64,000 bases of DNA from Gemmatimonadaceae bacterium (GTDB lineage: Bacteria > Gemmatimonadota > Gemmatimonadetes > Gemmatimonadales > Gemmatimonadaceae), in the NCBI GenBank assembly GCA_025934775.1, contig JAICWO010000006.1, positions 224,581-288,580 of the forward strand, given 5' to 3'. The notes under the pieces are model-generated. The model did no database searches. It was not told the origin of the DNA and worked only from the letters and a program-made list of their open reading frames with translations. Within the stretch, counting starts at the first letter, position 1, and every line of letters begins with the position of its first letter. The position numbers and the translations under genes were made by a program. Shown in pieces: positions 43,576 through 51,891 of this stretch.

Positions 43576-45542
43576 GCGAGCTCCACCACGGCGTCGCCGG
43601 TCGCGACGCGCTCGGTCCCCGGTGTGGAGGTGCTCTGGAGCGCCCAACCGACGAGCCCGATCGCGGACAGCCCGGTCGCAATGAGCACGAAGTACGGACT
43701 GAAGATCGAACCGATCCACATCACGCCCATGCACAGCGCGAGGTAGAGCGGCCAGATCGAGGGGCCGGGTGCATGATGCCGCGAATCCGGGCGCGCGTCG
43801 AACGCCGTCGTGAGCAGCACCTCGCGGCGGTCGGTGCGCAGGCCGGTCACCACCGGCATATCGACGGCTGGCTCCCAGAGCGGATGCCGGCTGTGCACCA
43901 CCGGCACGTGCAGGAACGTGTAGCTCGGCGGCGGCGAGGGGATCGCCCACTCGAGCCCCGACGAGTTCCAGGGATTGGGGCCCGCCGGCGCGCCGCCGCG
44001 CCAGCTCTTGAGCACATTATAAAGAAAGGCGATCACCGAGAGCGCGATGATGTACGCGCCGGCCGTCGCCACGAGATTGAGCGGCCCCCATCCCGTCGCC
44101 GCCAGATAGGTGTAGACGCGCCGCGGCATCCCCTCGAGCCCGAGGATGTGCATCGGGAAGAAGGTGAGATTGACGCCGATCAGAAAGAGCCAGAAGTGGA
44201 TCTTGCCGATCGTCTCGTCGAGCATGCGGCCGACGATTTTCGGAAACCAGAAATAGAATGCTCCAAAGAGCGGCATCACCCCGCCGCCGAGCAGCACGTA
44301 GTGCAGGTGCGCCACGACGAAGAACGTGTCGTGCGCCTGCTTGTCGAACGCCACCGACGCGAGCATCACGCCGGTGATGCCGCCGTTCACGAACGTGAAG
44401 ATGAATCCCAGCACGAACAGCATCGCCGTGCGCAGCTCCGGCCGCCCCAGCCAGAGCGTCGCGATCCAGCAGAAGATCTGCACGCCGGTCGGAATCGCGA
44501 TCAGCATGCTCGCCGCGGTGAACAGGCTCTGTCCGAGCTCCGGCACCGGCGTGGCGAACATGTGATGCACCCACAACCCGAACGCGAAGAACGCGGTGGT
44601 GATGTTCGCCATCACGAGCGCGGTGTAGCCGAACACCGGGCGCCGCGAGAACGTCTCGACGATCGGCGTGACGAAGCCGAGCGCCGGCAGGAAGATGATG
44701 TAGACCTCGGGATGCCCGAAGAACCAGAAGATGTGCTGCCAGAGCAGCGCGTCGCCGCCTTCGGCCGGATTGAACCACTGAGTGTTGACGGCGCGGTCGG
44801 CGGCGAGCATCAACGTGCTGCCGGTCGCGACCGCCGGCATCGCGAACACGATCATGAACGAGACCACGAGCTGCGCCCACACGAACAGCGGAATGCGGTT
44901 CAGCGACATTCCGGGCGCGCGCATCTTGAACGTCGTGACGATGATGTTCACCGCCGCGCAGAGCGCCGCGATCTCCGTGTACGTGACGAGCTGCGCCCAG
45001 ACGTCGACGCGATGGCCCGGCGAGTACTGCGGTCCGGCGAGCGGCACGTAGCTGAACCAGCCGGCGTCGGGCCCCGTGTTCGCGAACAGGCTCACGTACA
45101 GGAACACGACGCCGACGAAGTACGTCCAGTAGCCGAACGCGTTGAGGCGCGGGAATGCCACGTTGCGTGCGCCGATCATCAGCGGCACGAAGTACAGACC
45201 CATCGCCGTCATGATCGGTACGGCGAAGAGGAACATCATCGTCGTACCGTGCGTAGTGAAGATCTGGTTGTAGCGATCGGGGCCCAGGAGCGTGTTCTCG
45301 GGGCGCGCGAGCTGCGTGCGCATCATCGCCGCTTCGATCCCGCCGGCGATGAACATGAGGAACGCGGTGATGATGTACCGCTTGCCGATCGACTTGTGGT
45401 CGACCGTCGTGAGCCAACCCCAGAATCCGCGCCCGTCGCGCCAGATCGAGTCGAGCTGCGCCGCCTCGCGCGCGACCGCATCGTCGGTCAACGTCATGTC
45501 GGCCGGCAGGCCGGTATGGTCGTGTGGGGGGGGCGCGGTCAT
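43572..45542 (-). CDS. ctaD: Cytochrome c oxidase subunit I
   Basis: The protein has 656 residues with 12 core TMs and extra C-terminal helices. Heme and CuB ligands are visible: TTHGTTMMFLFAVP (low-spin heme His), WFFGHPEVYIIFLPALG (CuB His and the cross-linked Tyr, with the D-channel Glu), GLWVHHMFATP (CuB His pair) and VVAHLHYVLLGGG (heme His). The GHPEV Glu places it among A-type oxidases. The extended C-terminus carries two further TMs (WPLYLALCMGVMWIGSIF and FVLIATGLSAIGLVGWAL). It reduces oxygen to water in the inner membrane and pumps protons. Its start overlaps the ctaC stop by 4 bp. Confidence 0.96.
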   Translation of the reverse strand: MTAPPPHDHTGLPADMTLTDDAVAREAAQLDSIWRDGRGFWGWLTTVDHKSIGKRYIITAFLMFIAGGIEAAMMRTQLARPENTLLGPDRYNQIFTTHGTTMMFLFAVPIMTAMGLYFVPLMIGARNVAFPRLNAFGYWTYFVGVVFLYVSLFANTGPDAGWFSYVPLAGPQYSPGHRVDVWAQLVTYTEIAALCAAVNIIVTTFKMRAPGMSLNRIPLFVWAQLVVSFMIVFAMPAVATGSTLMLAADRAVNTQWFNPAEGGDALLWQHIFWFFGHPEVYIIFLPALGFVTPIVETFSRRPVFGYTALVMANITTAFFAFGLWVHHMFATPVPELGQSLFTAASMLIAIPTGVQIFCWIATLWLGRPELRTAMLFVLGFIFTFVNGGITGVMLASVAFDKQAHDTFFVVAHLHYVLLGGGVMPLFGAFYFWFPKIVGRMLDETIGKIHFWLFLIGVNLTFFPMHILGLEGMPRRVYTYLAATGWGPLNLVATAGAYIIALSVIAFLYNVLKSWRGGAPAGPNPWNSSGLEWAIPSPPPSYTFLHVPVVHSRHPLWEPAVDMPVVTGLRTDRREVLLTTAFDARPDSRHHAPGPSIWPLYLALCMGVMWIGSIFSPYFVLIATGLSAIGLVGWALQSTSTPGTERVATGDAVVELA

Positions 45543-46489
45543 TTCATGCTCTCCAGGTAGTCGGCGAGCGCCTCTTGCTGCGGCGGCGACAGCGGGACCG
45601 CCGGCATGTGCACGCCGGGCTTCCACAAGCCGGGATCGACGATCCAGCGGAGGAGATTCTCACGCGTGTTCGCCAGCGTCCCGGCCGCGAGCGTCTCGCG
45701 ACTGCCGAGGTGCGTGAGGTCGGGACCAACGGTGGCGCGCGCCTGCGTGCCGGCGATCGTGTGACACGTCGCGCACCCCGCACTCAGGAAAACACGCTGT
45801 CCGTACACGAGATGCGGATCCGAAGGCGAAGCCGGCGCCTGCGACGCGGCCGCGAGCCACGCCGCGAACTTCGGCTTTGGCTCGGCCACGATGTAGAAGG
45901 CCATCTTTGCGTGCTGCAATCCGCAGAACTCCGCGCACTGCCCGCGGTAGCGGCCGGCCGTATCCGCCTGGAACCACAGCGTCGTCGTGTAGCCGGGAAT
46001 CAGATCCTTCTTCCCGTTGAGGCTCGGCGCCCAGAAGCTGTGGATCACGTCGGCCGCGCGGAGCTTGAATTGGATCGGCACACCGACGGGCACGTGGATC
46101 TCGTTCGCGGTGACGAGCTGCCGGCTCGGATCAGGATCCTCATATAAGACCTGCCACCACCACTGGTGCCCGGTGACGTCGATCGTGAGCGCGCGAAGCG
46201 GATGCTGCGCCAGTGCGTGTCCGACGGTGAAATCGTACGCGAGAAAGGCGATGAGGATCGCGACCGTGATCCCGCTCGCGATCGTGACCACGCGCTCGGT
46301 GCGCACATGCGCCGTGTCGTCGAGCCGCACGAGGTCGCTCGAGAGGCGCCGCTGCCGCCGCGTGATCGCCGCCCACAGCATGGCGACGATCACGATCAGC
46401 CACACCGTACCGCCGACGGCGAGCATCCACCACCAGAGACCGGCGACCGCCCTCGCTTGCGGCGAGCTCGGATCGAAGAGCGAGTGCAT
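45539..46489 (-). CDS. ctaC: Cytochrome c oxidase subunit II with fused cytochrome c domain (caa3 type)
   Basis: The protein has 316 residues. Two TMs (WWWMLAVGGTVWLIVIVAML and ITVAILIAFLAYDF) anchor a periplasmic CuA cupredoxin domain. The CuA ligands are seen in DVIHSFWAPS and QCAEFCGLQHAKMAF. A C-terminal cytochrome c domain carries one heme site, GCATCHTIAG, and an axial Met in VHMPAVPL. This fusion defines caa3 oxidases, which take electrons from a soluble or membrane-bound cytochrome c. It lies 3 bp after the cytochrome gene stop. Confidence 0.95.
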   Translation of the reverse strand: MHSLFDPSSPQARAVAGLWWWMLAVGGTVWLIVIVAMLWAAITRRQRRLSSDLVRLDDTAHVRTERVVTIASGITVAILIAFLAYDFTVGHALAQHPLRALTIDVTGHQWWWQVLYEDPDPSRQLVTANEIHVPVGVPIQFKLRAADVIHSFWAPSLNGKKDLIPGYTTTLWFQADTAGRYRGQCAEFCGLQHAKMAFYIVAEPKPKFAAWLAAASQAPASPSDPHLVYGQRVFLSAGCATCHTIAGTQARATVGPDLTHLGSRETLAAGTLANTRENLLRWIVDPGLWKPGVHMPAVPLSPPQQEALADYLESMK

Positions 46490-46492
46490 GAA

Positions 46493-47056
46493 TTACGGGA
46501 ACATCGACGCGCTGGGCAGCGACGAGTTCTTCGGCTTGGCGTTGGGCGTCTGGTTGGGTGCCGGGATCACCATCATGTGATCCTCGCGCGCCGGCCGCGC
46601 GCCCTTCGGCGTGAGGCCGCTCAGCGATCGCACGTATGCGACGAGCTCCCAGATCTGCTTGTTGTTCAGGCGATACTTCCACGCCGGCATGCCGTTGGGC
46701 CGGCCCTGTGCGATCGACGCGAAGATCTGATTCGGCAGGCTGCCGTAGATCCATTGATCGTCCATCAGCGCCGGACCCATGGCGCCGCCGCCGTGCGCGT
46801 GACATCCGCTGCAGTTCATCTCCTCGAAGAGCGCCTGCCCTTCGGCGGTGTTGTAGGCGTTGTCGTCGAACGGGCCTTCGGACGTGTCGCTGATGAACGT
46901 CGGTCCGGGCTGCAGGTCCACGTCGGCGACGAACGCCGACGGCGCCGCGGATTGCGATTGCCCGAGGTTCCGCTGCTCGCGTTCGCACGCCACCGCGGCG
47001 ATCGCGACGGTGATCAGCAGCGTCCGCGCAATGTTTCGTTCGAGACTCGGTCCCAT
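46493..47056 (-). CDS. Class I cytochrome c, XoxG-like
   Basis: The protein has 187 residues from the ATG at 47054-47056. Signal region LLITVAIAAVACEREQ resembles a lipobox. A single heme-c motif is CSGCHAHGGGAMGP. The axial Met is in RPNGMPAWKYRLNN, followed by a TPKGARPA-type tail ending SASMFP. It lies between the dehydrogenase genes and subunit II and would pass electrons from the PQQ enzyme to CuA. The XoxG identity is by context only. Confidence 0.85.
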   Translation of the reverse strand: MGPSLERNIARTLLITVAIAAVACEREQRNLGQSQSAAPSAFVADVDLQPGPTFISDTSEGPFDDNAYNTAEGQALFEEMNCSGCHAHGGGAMGPALMDDQWIYGSLPNQIFASIAQGRPNGMPAWKYRLNNKQIWELVAYVRSLSGLTPKGARPAREDHMMVIPAPNQTPNAKPKNSSLPSASMFP

Positions 47057-47072
47057 GCCCCACCCCCACCGC

Positions 47073-47948
47073 TCACGTCGTCGGTACGGCGCCGGCGTCC
47101 ACACGCGGCACGCCGTACGCCGCCAGAATGCTGTCGATCGACGGACGCCGCCGCTCGATGATGTCGTTGATCTCGTTCTTGAACGTCGTGTCGCCGCGAC
47201 GCACGCCCATCGTGATGTCGAAGACGAACGGCAGATACGGCAAATCGATCTGTGGGCTGACCGGCACGAGATCCAGCCGCACCGCGCTTCGCTTGGCGAA
47301 GTAGCCGGCGAACGGACCCCAGACCACCGCGACGTCGACGTCGCCGCGCGCGACGGCATCGACGATGCGCGCGGCCGGATTCGGCTGGCGGTAGTCGCCG
47401 TAGACCGTGTAGCCGACGATGTTACGCGTCATGCCGCGGTTCGCGAGCGCGTGCGCCGGCGGCGTGTTGGCGAAATCGTCGCCGATGAGCTGCACGCCGA
47501 TGCGCAGGCGCCGGAGCTTCGCGTCGTCGAATGAGCGAATGTTCAGGTGGCGGTCGTGCCGGCTCACGAAGACGTAGCTCGACTTGTAGTACGGCCGCGT
47601 GGTGGCGAGCATCTCCAAGCCCGCGACGGTGCCGACGACGAGATCACAATCGCCCGCGTTGAGCGTATTGCGCACGAATCCGCGCCGCTGCGCCCACCAG
47701 AAATACGTCACCGGCCGCCCGAGCTCGTGCCCGACGAGCTGCGCGATCTTGTTTTCGAACCCCGCGCCCGCGGCGTTGGAGAAGGGGAGGTTGTTGGGGT
47801 CGGAGCAGACGCGGAGAGACGAGAGTGGAGAGTGGAGAGTCGACACGGGCGCGGCGAACGCGCGATGCGTCGCGTTCGCGGTACCGAACGCGACCAGCAC
47901 GATGGCCGGGAGCAGGAGTGCCGCGAGCTCCTCGCGACGCGAAGGCAT
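47073..47948 (-). CDS. xoxJ: Periplasmic binding protein of PQQ alcohol dehydrogenase (XoxJ-like)
   Basis: The protein has 291 residues. Its signal region (ALLLPAIVLVAFGTANATHRAFA) precedes the SBP_bac_3-like fold: LRVCSDPNNLPFSNAAGAGFENKIA, YFWWAQRRGFVRNTLNAGDCDLVVG, and IGVQLIGDDFANTPPAHAL. This is the signature of quinoprotein-dehydrogenase-associated binding proteins (MoxJ/XoxJ). MoxJ-type proteins are thought to help assemble or cap the dehydrogenase rather than import solute. The start is at 47946-47948. A short repeat within the signal-peptide region adds VSTLHSPLSS. It is 51 bp after xoxF. Confidence 0.9.
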   Translation of the reverse strand: MPSRREELAALLLPAIVLVAFGTANATHRAFAAPVSTLHSPLSSLRVCSDPNNLPFSNAAGAGFENKIAQLVGHELGRPVTYFWWAQRRGFVRNTLNAGDCDLVVGTVAGLEMLATTRPYYKSSYVFVSRHDRHLNIRSFDDAKLRRLRIGVQLIGDDFANTPPAHALANRGMTRNIVGYTVYGDYRQPNPAARIVDAVARGDVDVAVVWGPFAGYFAKRSAVRLDLVPVSPQIDLPYLPFVFDITMGVRRGDTTFKNEINDIIERRRPSIDSILAAYGVPRVDAGAVPTT

Positions 47949-48000
47949 GCGGGGCTTCACGTACCACCCTCCACTCTCCACTCTCTACTCTCCACTCTCT
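47814..48000. repeat. Inverted GAGAGTGGAGAGT-type minisatellite at the 5' end of xoxJ
   Basis: Two simple-repeat tracts face each other. On the plus strand 47817-47848 reads GAGAGTGGAGAGTGGAGAGT, while 47967-47999 reads in the reverse-complement sense (ACTCTCCACTCTC). They flank the xoxJ start codon and most of its signal peptide. The left tract is translated within the mature N-terminus. Confidence 0.65.
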
Positions 48001-49862
48001 TACAATCCGAACACATACAACATCCCCCCCATCGTCGACTTCTGCGGGAGATCGCGCATGGCGTTGACGAAGCCCGCGGCGGCGGAGGAGTCGCGCGGGT
48101 CGAGCATCCCGGCGACGATCGCGCCGGACCAGCCGCCGACGCCGCTCAACACGGCCACGTACTGATGCCCGTCGGGGCCCTTGTACGTGACCGGCTGGCC
48201 GATGATGCCGGAGCCGGTCTTGAACTGCCACAGGAGCTTTCCGCTCCGCGCGTCGACCGCCTTGAACCAACCGTCCATCGTGCCGTAGAACGCGACGTCG
48301 CCCGCCGTGACCAGCGCGCCGCTCCACACCGGGAGATCCTCCTTGACCGCCCACACCTGCTTGCCCGTCACCGGATTCCACGCCTCGAACTCGCCGCGGT
48401 TGCCGCCCGGCCCCGCGTACATTTTGACGTTCATCCCCACGTACGGCGTGCCGGCGATGTAGTTCGCCGAGACGCCCTCTTCGTCCATACATAAATTCTG
48501 ATGAGGAATGTACAATAAACCCGTCTTCGGCGAGTAGGCGCTCGGCTGCCAGTCCTTGCCGCCCGGCGCGGCGGGGCAGATCTCGCGGATCACCTTGCCC
48601 ACCTGCGGCGACTTGTCCGGGTTGACCGCGAGCTGCCCCGTCTTCAGATCGACGCCCGTCGTCGAATTGATGAAGACGTAGGGATTGGCGGAGAGGAGCT
48701 GCCCCGTCTGCCGGTCGATCACGTACACGTAGCCGTTGCGGTCCGGACGGATCAGCACCTTGCGCGTCTGGCCGCCGATTGGCAGGTCGGCGATGATCTG
48801 CTCGTTCACGCCGTCGTAATCGTGCTCGTCGTGCGGCGTGAGCTGGTACGCCCACACGGCGGTGCCATCCTCGGGCCGGCGCGCGAACTGTGTCGACGTC
48901 CACTTGTTGTCGCCGGGACGGACGTCCGGGTTCCACGGGCCCGGATTCGCCGTCCCGTAGTAGATGAGGTCGAGCGTCGAGTCGTAGGCGATCCAGCCCC
49001 ACATCGTGCCGCCGCCGATCTTCCACGCGCCCGGCGGCCACGAGCTCACGCCCAGATCCTTTCCCTGATCCTTGGTATAGTACGCCTTGAAGCTGGGGCC
49101 GATCAGCACGTCCTTGTCCGGGCCGGTCGCGTACGCGGTCCAGACGACCTTTCCAGAATTCTCATCGAGCCCCTTCACCCACCCGCGCACGCCCATCTCG
49201 CCGCCCGAGTTGCCGACGAGCACGCGCCCCTTCACCACCAGCGGCGCCATCGTGATCGTTTCGCCGATGTTGATCTCGGCGACCTTGGTGTCCCAGGCCG
49301 GCTTCCCCGTCGCGGCATCGAGCGCGATCGTCCGTCCGTCGAGCGTGTTGAAGAAGATCTTGCCGGCGTCGTAGACCGCGCCGCGGTTCACCACGTCGCA
49401 GCAGGCGACGCCCTGCGATGCGAGGAGCGGCTTGGGGTTGTACGACCACTTCACCGGCAGGCCGGGTTTGGTGAGATCGAGCGCGTACACAAAGTTCGGG
49501 TACGGCGTCACGATGTACATCGTGTTGTTCGCCACGATCGGCGCCGCTTCGTGGCCACGCAGCGTGCCGGTCGAGAACGTCGCGATCGGGCGCAGCCGTG
49601 CGACGGTCTGTTCGTTGATCTCCGTCAGTCCGCTGAAGCGCGTCGCCGCGTAATTCTTCGCCGGCATCACCCACTGGCCGTCGTCCGCGCCGAGATCTAC
49701 CTCGCCGCCAGCGGTCGTCGGCGCTGCGCCGCGCTGCACGTTCGTGCTCCCCGTGGATCGTGATTCGTCAGGGCGGCACGCAGCCAAACACACCAGCGCG
49801 CACGTCGCCACCAGTGCGCCGACGTGTGCCCATCCACGATGCGTGTCGCCGATGTGCTGCAT
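48000..49862 (-). CDS. xoxF: PQQ-dependent alcohol dehydrogenase, lanthanide type (XoxF-like)
   Basis: The protein has 620 residues from the ATG at 49860-49862, with GGAGGA upstream. It has a lipoprotein-like signal (LVATCALVCLAACRP). The eight-bladed propeller shows vicinal Cys-Cys 154/155 (GVACCDVVNRG), GTANPGPWNPDVRPGDNKWT with the metal-binding Asn, and TPHDEHDYDGVNE. In that motif the catalytic Asp (348) is followed two residues later by Asp (350). The second Asp is diagnostic of lanthanide-dependent XoxF-type enzymes; calcium MxaF has Ala there. It oxidises methanol or other alcohols in the periplasm. Confidence 0.93.
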   Translation of the reverse strand: MQHIGDTHRGWAHVGALVATCALVCLAACRPDESRSTGSTNVQRGAAPTTAGGEVDLGADDGQWVMPAKNYAATRFSGLTEINEQTVARLRPIATFSTGTLRGHEAAPIVANNTMYIVTPYPNFVYALDLTKPGLPVKWSYNPKPLLASQGVACCDVVNRGAVYDAGKIFFNTLDGRTIALDAATGKPAWDTKVAEINIGETITMAPLVVKGRVLVGNSGGEMGVRGWVKGLDENSGKVVWTAYATGPDKDVLIGPSFKAYYTKDQGKDLGVSSWPPGAWKIGGGTMWGWIAYDSTLDLIYYGTANPGPWNPDVRPGDNKWTSTQFARRPEDGTAVWAYQLTPHDEHDYDGVNEQIIADLPIGGQTRKVLIRPDRNGYVYVIDRQTGQLLSANPYVFINSTTGVDLKTGQLAVNPDKSPQVGKVIREICPAAPGGKDWQPSAYSPKTGLLYIPHQNLCMDEEGVSANYIAGTPYVGMNVKMYAGPGGNRGEFEAWNPVTGKQVWAVKEDLPVWSGALVTAGDVAFYGTMDGWFKAVDARSGKLLWQFKTGSGIIGQPVTYKGPDGHQYVAVLSGVGGWSGAIVAGMLDPRDSSAAAGFVNAMRDLPQKSTMGGMLYVFGL

Positions 49863-49867
49863 GCATT

Positions 49868-49963
49868 CCTCCGGTTCGGTTCGGCGCCAATGCACGAAGC
49901 GTTCCGAACCGGGGTGCGGGAATCGACCTGAAAACGAGGCGAAAATCCACACGAAAATGTGGA
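49868..49963. promoter_or_regulatory. Inverted repeats in the xoxF/binding-protein divergent spacer
   Basis: Two inverted repeats lie in the 161-bp spacer. CCGGTTCGG (49871-49879) pairs with CCGAACCGG (49904-49912). In the xoxF transcript its 3' arm runs into the GGAGGA ribosome site, so it could hide it. TCCACA-N6-TGTGGA (49946-49963) looks like a transcription-factor operator. Neither factor is known. Confidence 0.55.
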
Positions 49964-50023
49964 AACTCGTATCGCGCGATGAATGCTCGGGCCCGGTGCT
50001 TGCAACGCGCGTTCGCGACCGAA

Positions 50024-50905
50024 ATGACCACACGCCGAGACTTCCTCGCTCGAAGCGGTACCGTCGCACTCGCGCTCTCGCCGCTCGCACGCTTCCATAT
50101 CGCTCGCTTCGCACCGACGACGCTGCGTCTCGTCTTTTTCGACGAAGGATCGGTCGATGCGCGCGACGGATTCACGCTCGGCGTCGACGAGGCGCGCCAC
50201 GCCGCGGAACTGTTCGGCGGCGCGGTAGAGCCGAGCACCGTCTCGTCGCCGAGCGCGCTGGCGGCGGAGCTCCGTCGCACACGCGCCGCGGCGGTGCTCG
50301 GCGGCCGCTCGCTCGATGTCGCGACGGCGCTCGCGCGCGACGCGTCCATGGCTGGCATCATTTACATGAACACGCTCGTCACGGCCGACGCGCTCCGATC
50401 GCGATGCGACGCGATCGCGTTTCACGTCGCGCCGAGCGACGCGATGCTCCGTGGCGCGCGAACGCTCGCGCACGCGCCGGACGCGGCGAATGCTGTCGCG
50501 TGGGATCCGTCGCTTGTGCGCTTTGGCGCGGACACGCTCAACAACCGCTTTCGCGCAAGGTTCGGGCGGCCCATGACGGCCGATGCGTGGACCAACTGGT
50601 TCGCCGTGAAAACGCTCTGGGAGTCCACACTCCGCATCCATGCCGCGGACGGGCATTCGCTCGCGGCACACCTCGCGGACGACGCGACGCAGTTCGACGG
50701 GCACAAAGGCCGTCCGCTCAGCTTCCGAGCGTGGGACCATCAGTTGCGTCAACCCGTGTACGTCCGTGTCTCTGCGGGCCGGCCGCTCGTCGAGGAGCCG
50801 GCGCAGGGCGCCGACGAAGATCCGCGCGCTTCGCTCGATCACATCGGCGGCGACGCGCGGAGTTCCACGTGTCGCGCGGCTCAGCCGGCGCGGAGCGGCT
50901 CGTGA
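50024..50905 (+). CDS. ABC-type binding protein of PQQ alcohol dehydrogenase system
   Basis: The protein has 293 residues from the ATG at 50024. The start MTTRRDFLARSGTVALAL is a twin-arginine signal. The body has a type-1 periplasmic binding-protein look, with two lobes (LRLVFFDEGSVDARDGFTLG, AAVLGGRSLDVATALARDA, ADAWTNWFAVKTLWESTLR). It fits the ABC substrate-binding-like proteins reported beside PQQ alcohol dehydrogenases. Divergent from xoxF and coupled to the propeller gene by a GTGA overlap (50902-50905). The last ~30 residues look low-complexity and may not be folded. Confidence 0.75.
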   Translation: MTTRRDFLARSGTVALALSPLARFHIARFAPTTLRLVFFDEGSVDARDGFTLGVDEARHAAELFGGAVEPSTVSSPSALAAELRRTRAAAVLGGRSLDVATALARDASMAGIIYMNTLVTADALRSRCDAIAFHVAPSDAMLRGARTLAHAPDAANAVAWDPSLVRFGADTLNNRFRARFGRPMTADAWTNWFAVKTLWESTLRIHAADGHSLAAHLADDATQFDGHKGRPLSFRAWDHQLRQPVYVRVSAGRPLVEEPAQGADEDPRASLDHIGGDARSSTCRAAQPARSGS

Positions 50906-51891
50906 ACGCGCGGCGTCATTCCGTCGTGATCGCGACGTGCGCGGCCGTCTGCGCCGCGCCGCCTGCATTCGCCCAGGCGCCGCTGCTCGCGGTGAGCAAC
51001 GAGCAGTCGCACGATGTCATGCTCGTCGACGCGCGAACGCACGCGATCGTCGCGACGATCCCAGTCGGCGCGCGCGCGCGCGGGATTCACTTCAGCCCCG
51101 ACCATCGCCGTCTCTACGTGGCGGTGAGTGACGACGCGCCGCAGTCGGAGAGCACGAAGGACGGCGTGGTCGCGATCGACGTCGCGACGCGGCGGGTCGT
51201 GAAGCGATATCCGATCGGTTCCGACCCGGAGCAATTCGCGATCACGCCCGACGGCACGCGGCTCTACGCGTCCAACGAGGATGGCGGCACGGCGACGGCG
51301 ATCGATTCGAGAACTGGAAAGCGCCTCGCGGCGCTGGTCGTCGGCATCGAGCCTGAAGGCGTCGCCGTGAGCCCCGACGGCCGGTGGGTGTACGTCACGA
51401 GCGAGACGAGCAACAGCGTCTCGATCATCGACGTTCGTGCGGACAAGGTCGTGGCGAACCTGCTCGTCGATTTGCGGCCGCGCGCCGCGGCGTTTACGCC
51501 TGACGGCACGCGGGTCTTCGTCACCGCCGAAGTCGGCGGCTCGGTGACGGTGATCGACTCCCGGACCCACGCACTCCTCGAGACGATTCGGATCGAGCGC
51601 AACGACGGAAAGCCCGTCGGCGTGGTCGTATCGCCGGACGGCAATCGCGTGTACGTCGCCTGCGGGCACACGAACGCCGTCGTCGTGCTCGACGCACACA
51701 GCTACAAGACGCTGGTGCGCATCCCCGTCGGCAATCGTCCGTGGGGAATCGACATCAGCGCGGACGGACGCTTCGTCTACTCGGCGAACGGATTGTCGAA
51801 TACTGTTTCCGTGATCGATACGGCGCGGAACGCCGTGGTTGCGACCATCAACGTGGGGCAGCGGCCGTGGGGCGTAGCCGTCGAGCATTGA
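50902..51891 (+). CDS. YVTN-type beta-propeller protein of the PQQ system
   Basis: The protein has 329 residues from a GTG at 50902. A signal peptide (ATCAAVCAAPPAFAQ) precedes about seven beta-propeller blades with repeats such as GVAVSPDGRWVYVTSETSNS, AAFTPDGTRVFVTAEVGGS and GIDISADGRFVYSANGLSN. This is a YVTN-family periplasmic propeller, matching the beta-propeller protein described beside PQQ-dependent catabolism genes. It overlaps both the upstream binding protein (GTGA) and the downstream PAP2 gene (TTGA). Confidence 0.85.
   Translation: MNARRHSVVIATCAAVCAAPPAFAQAPLLAVSNEQSHDVMLVDARTHAIVATIPVGARARGIHFSPDHRRLYVAVSDDAPQSESTKDGVVAIDVATRRVVKRYPIGSDPEQFAITPDGTRLYASNEDGGTATAIDSRTGKRLAALVVGIEPEGVAVSPDGRWVYVTSETSNSVSIIDVRADKVVANLLVDLRPRAAAFTPDGTRVFVTAEVGGSVTVIDSRTHALLETIRIERNDGKPVGVVVSPDGNRVYVACGHTNAVVVLDAHSYKTLVRIPVGNRPWGIDISADGRFVYSANGLSNTVSVIDTARNAVVATINVGQRPWGVAVEH

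Noticed and set aside
43773..45560. 595-codon plus-strand open frame opposite ctaD
   Set aside because: No recognisable domain, charged low-complexity composition. The minus-strand oxidase gene is certain.
48000..49862. Calcium-dependent MxaF-type methanol dehydrogenase
   Set aside because: The residue two after the catalytic Asp is Asp rather than Ala, and no mxaI-like small subunit gene is adjacent.
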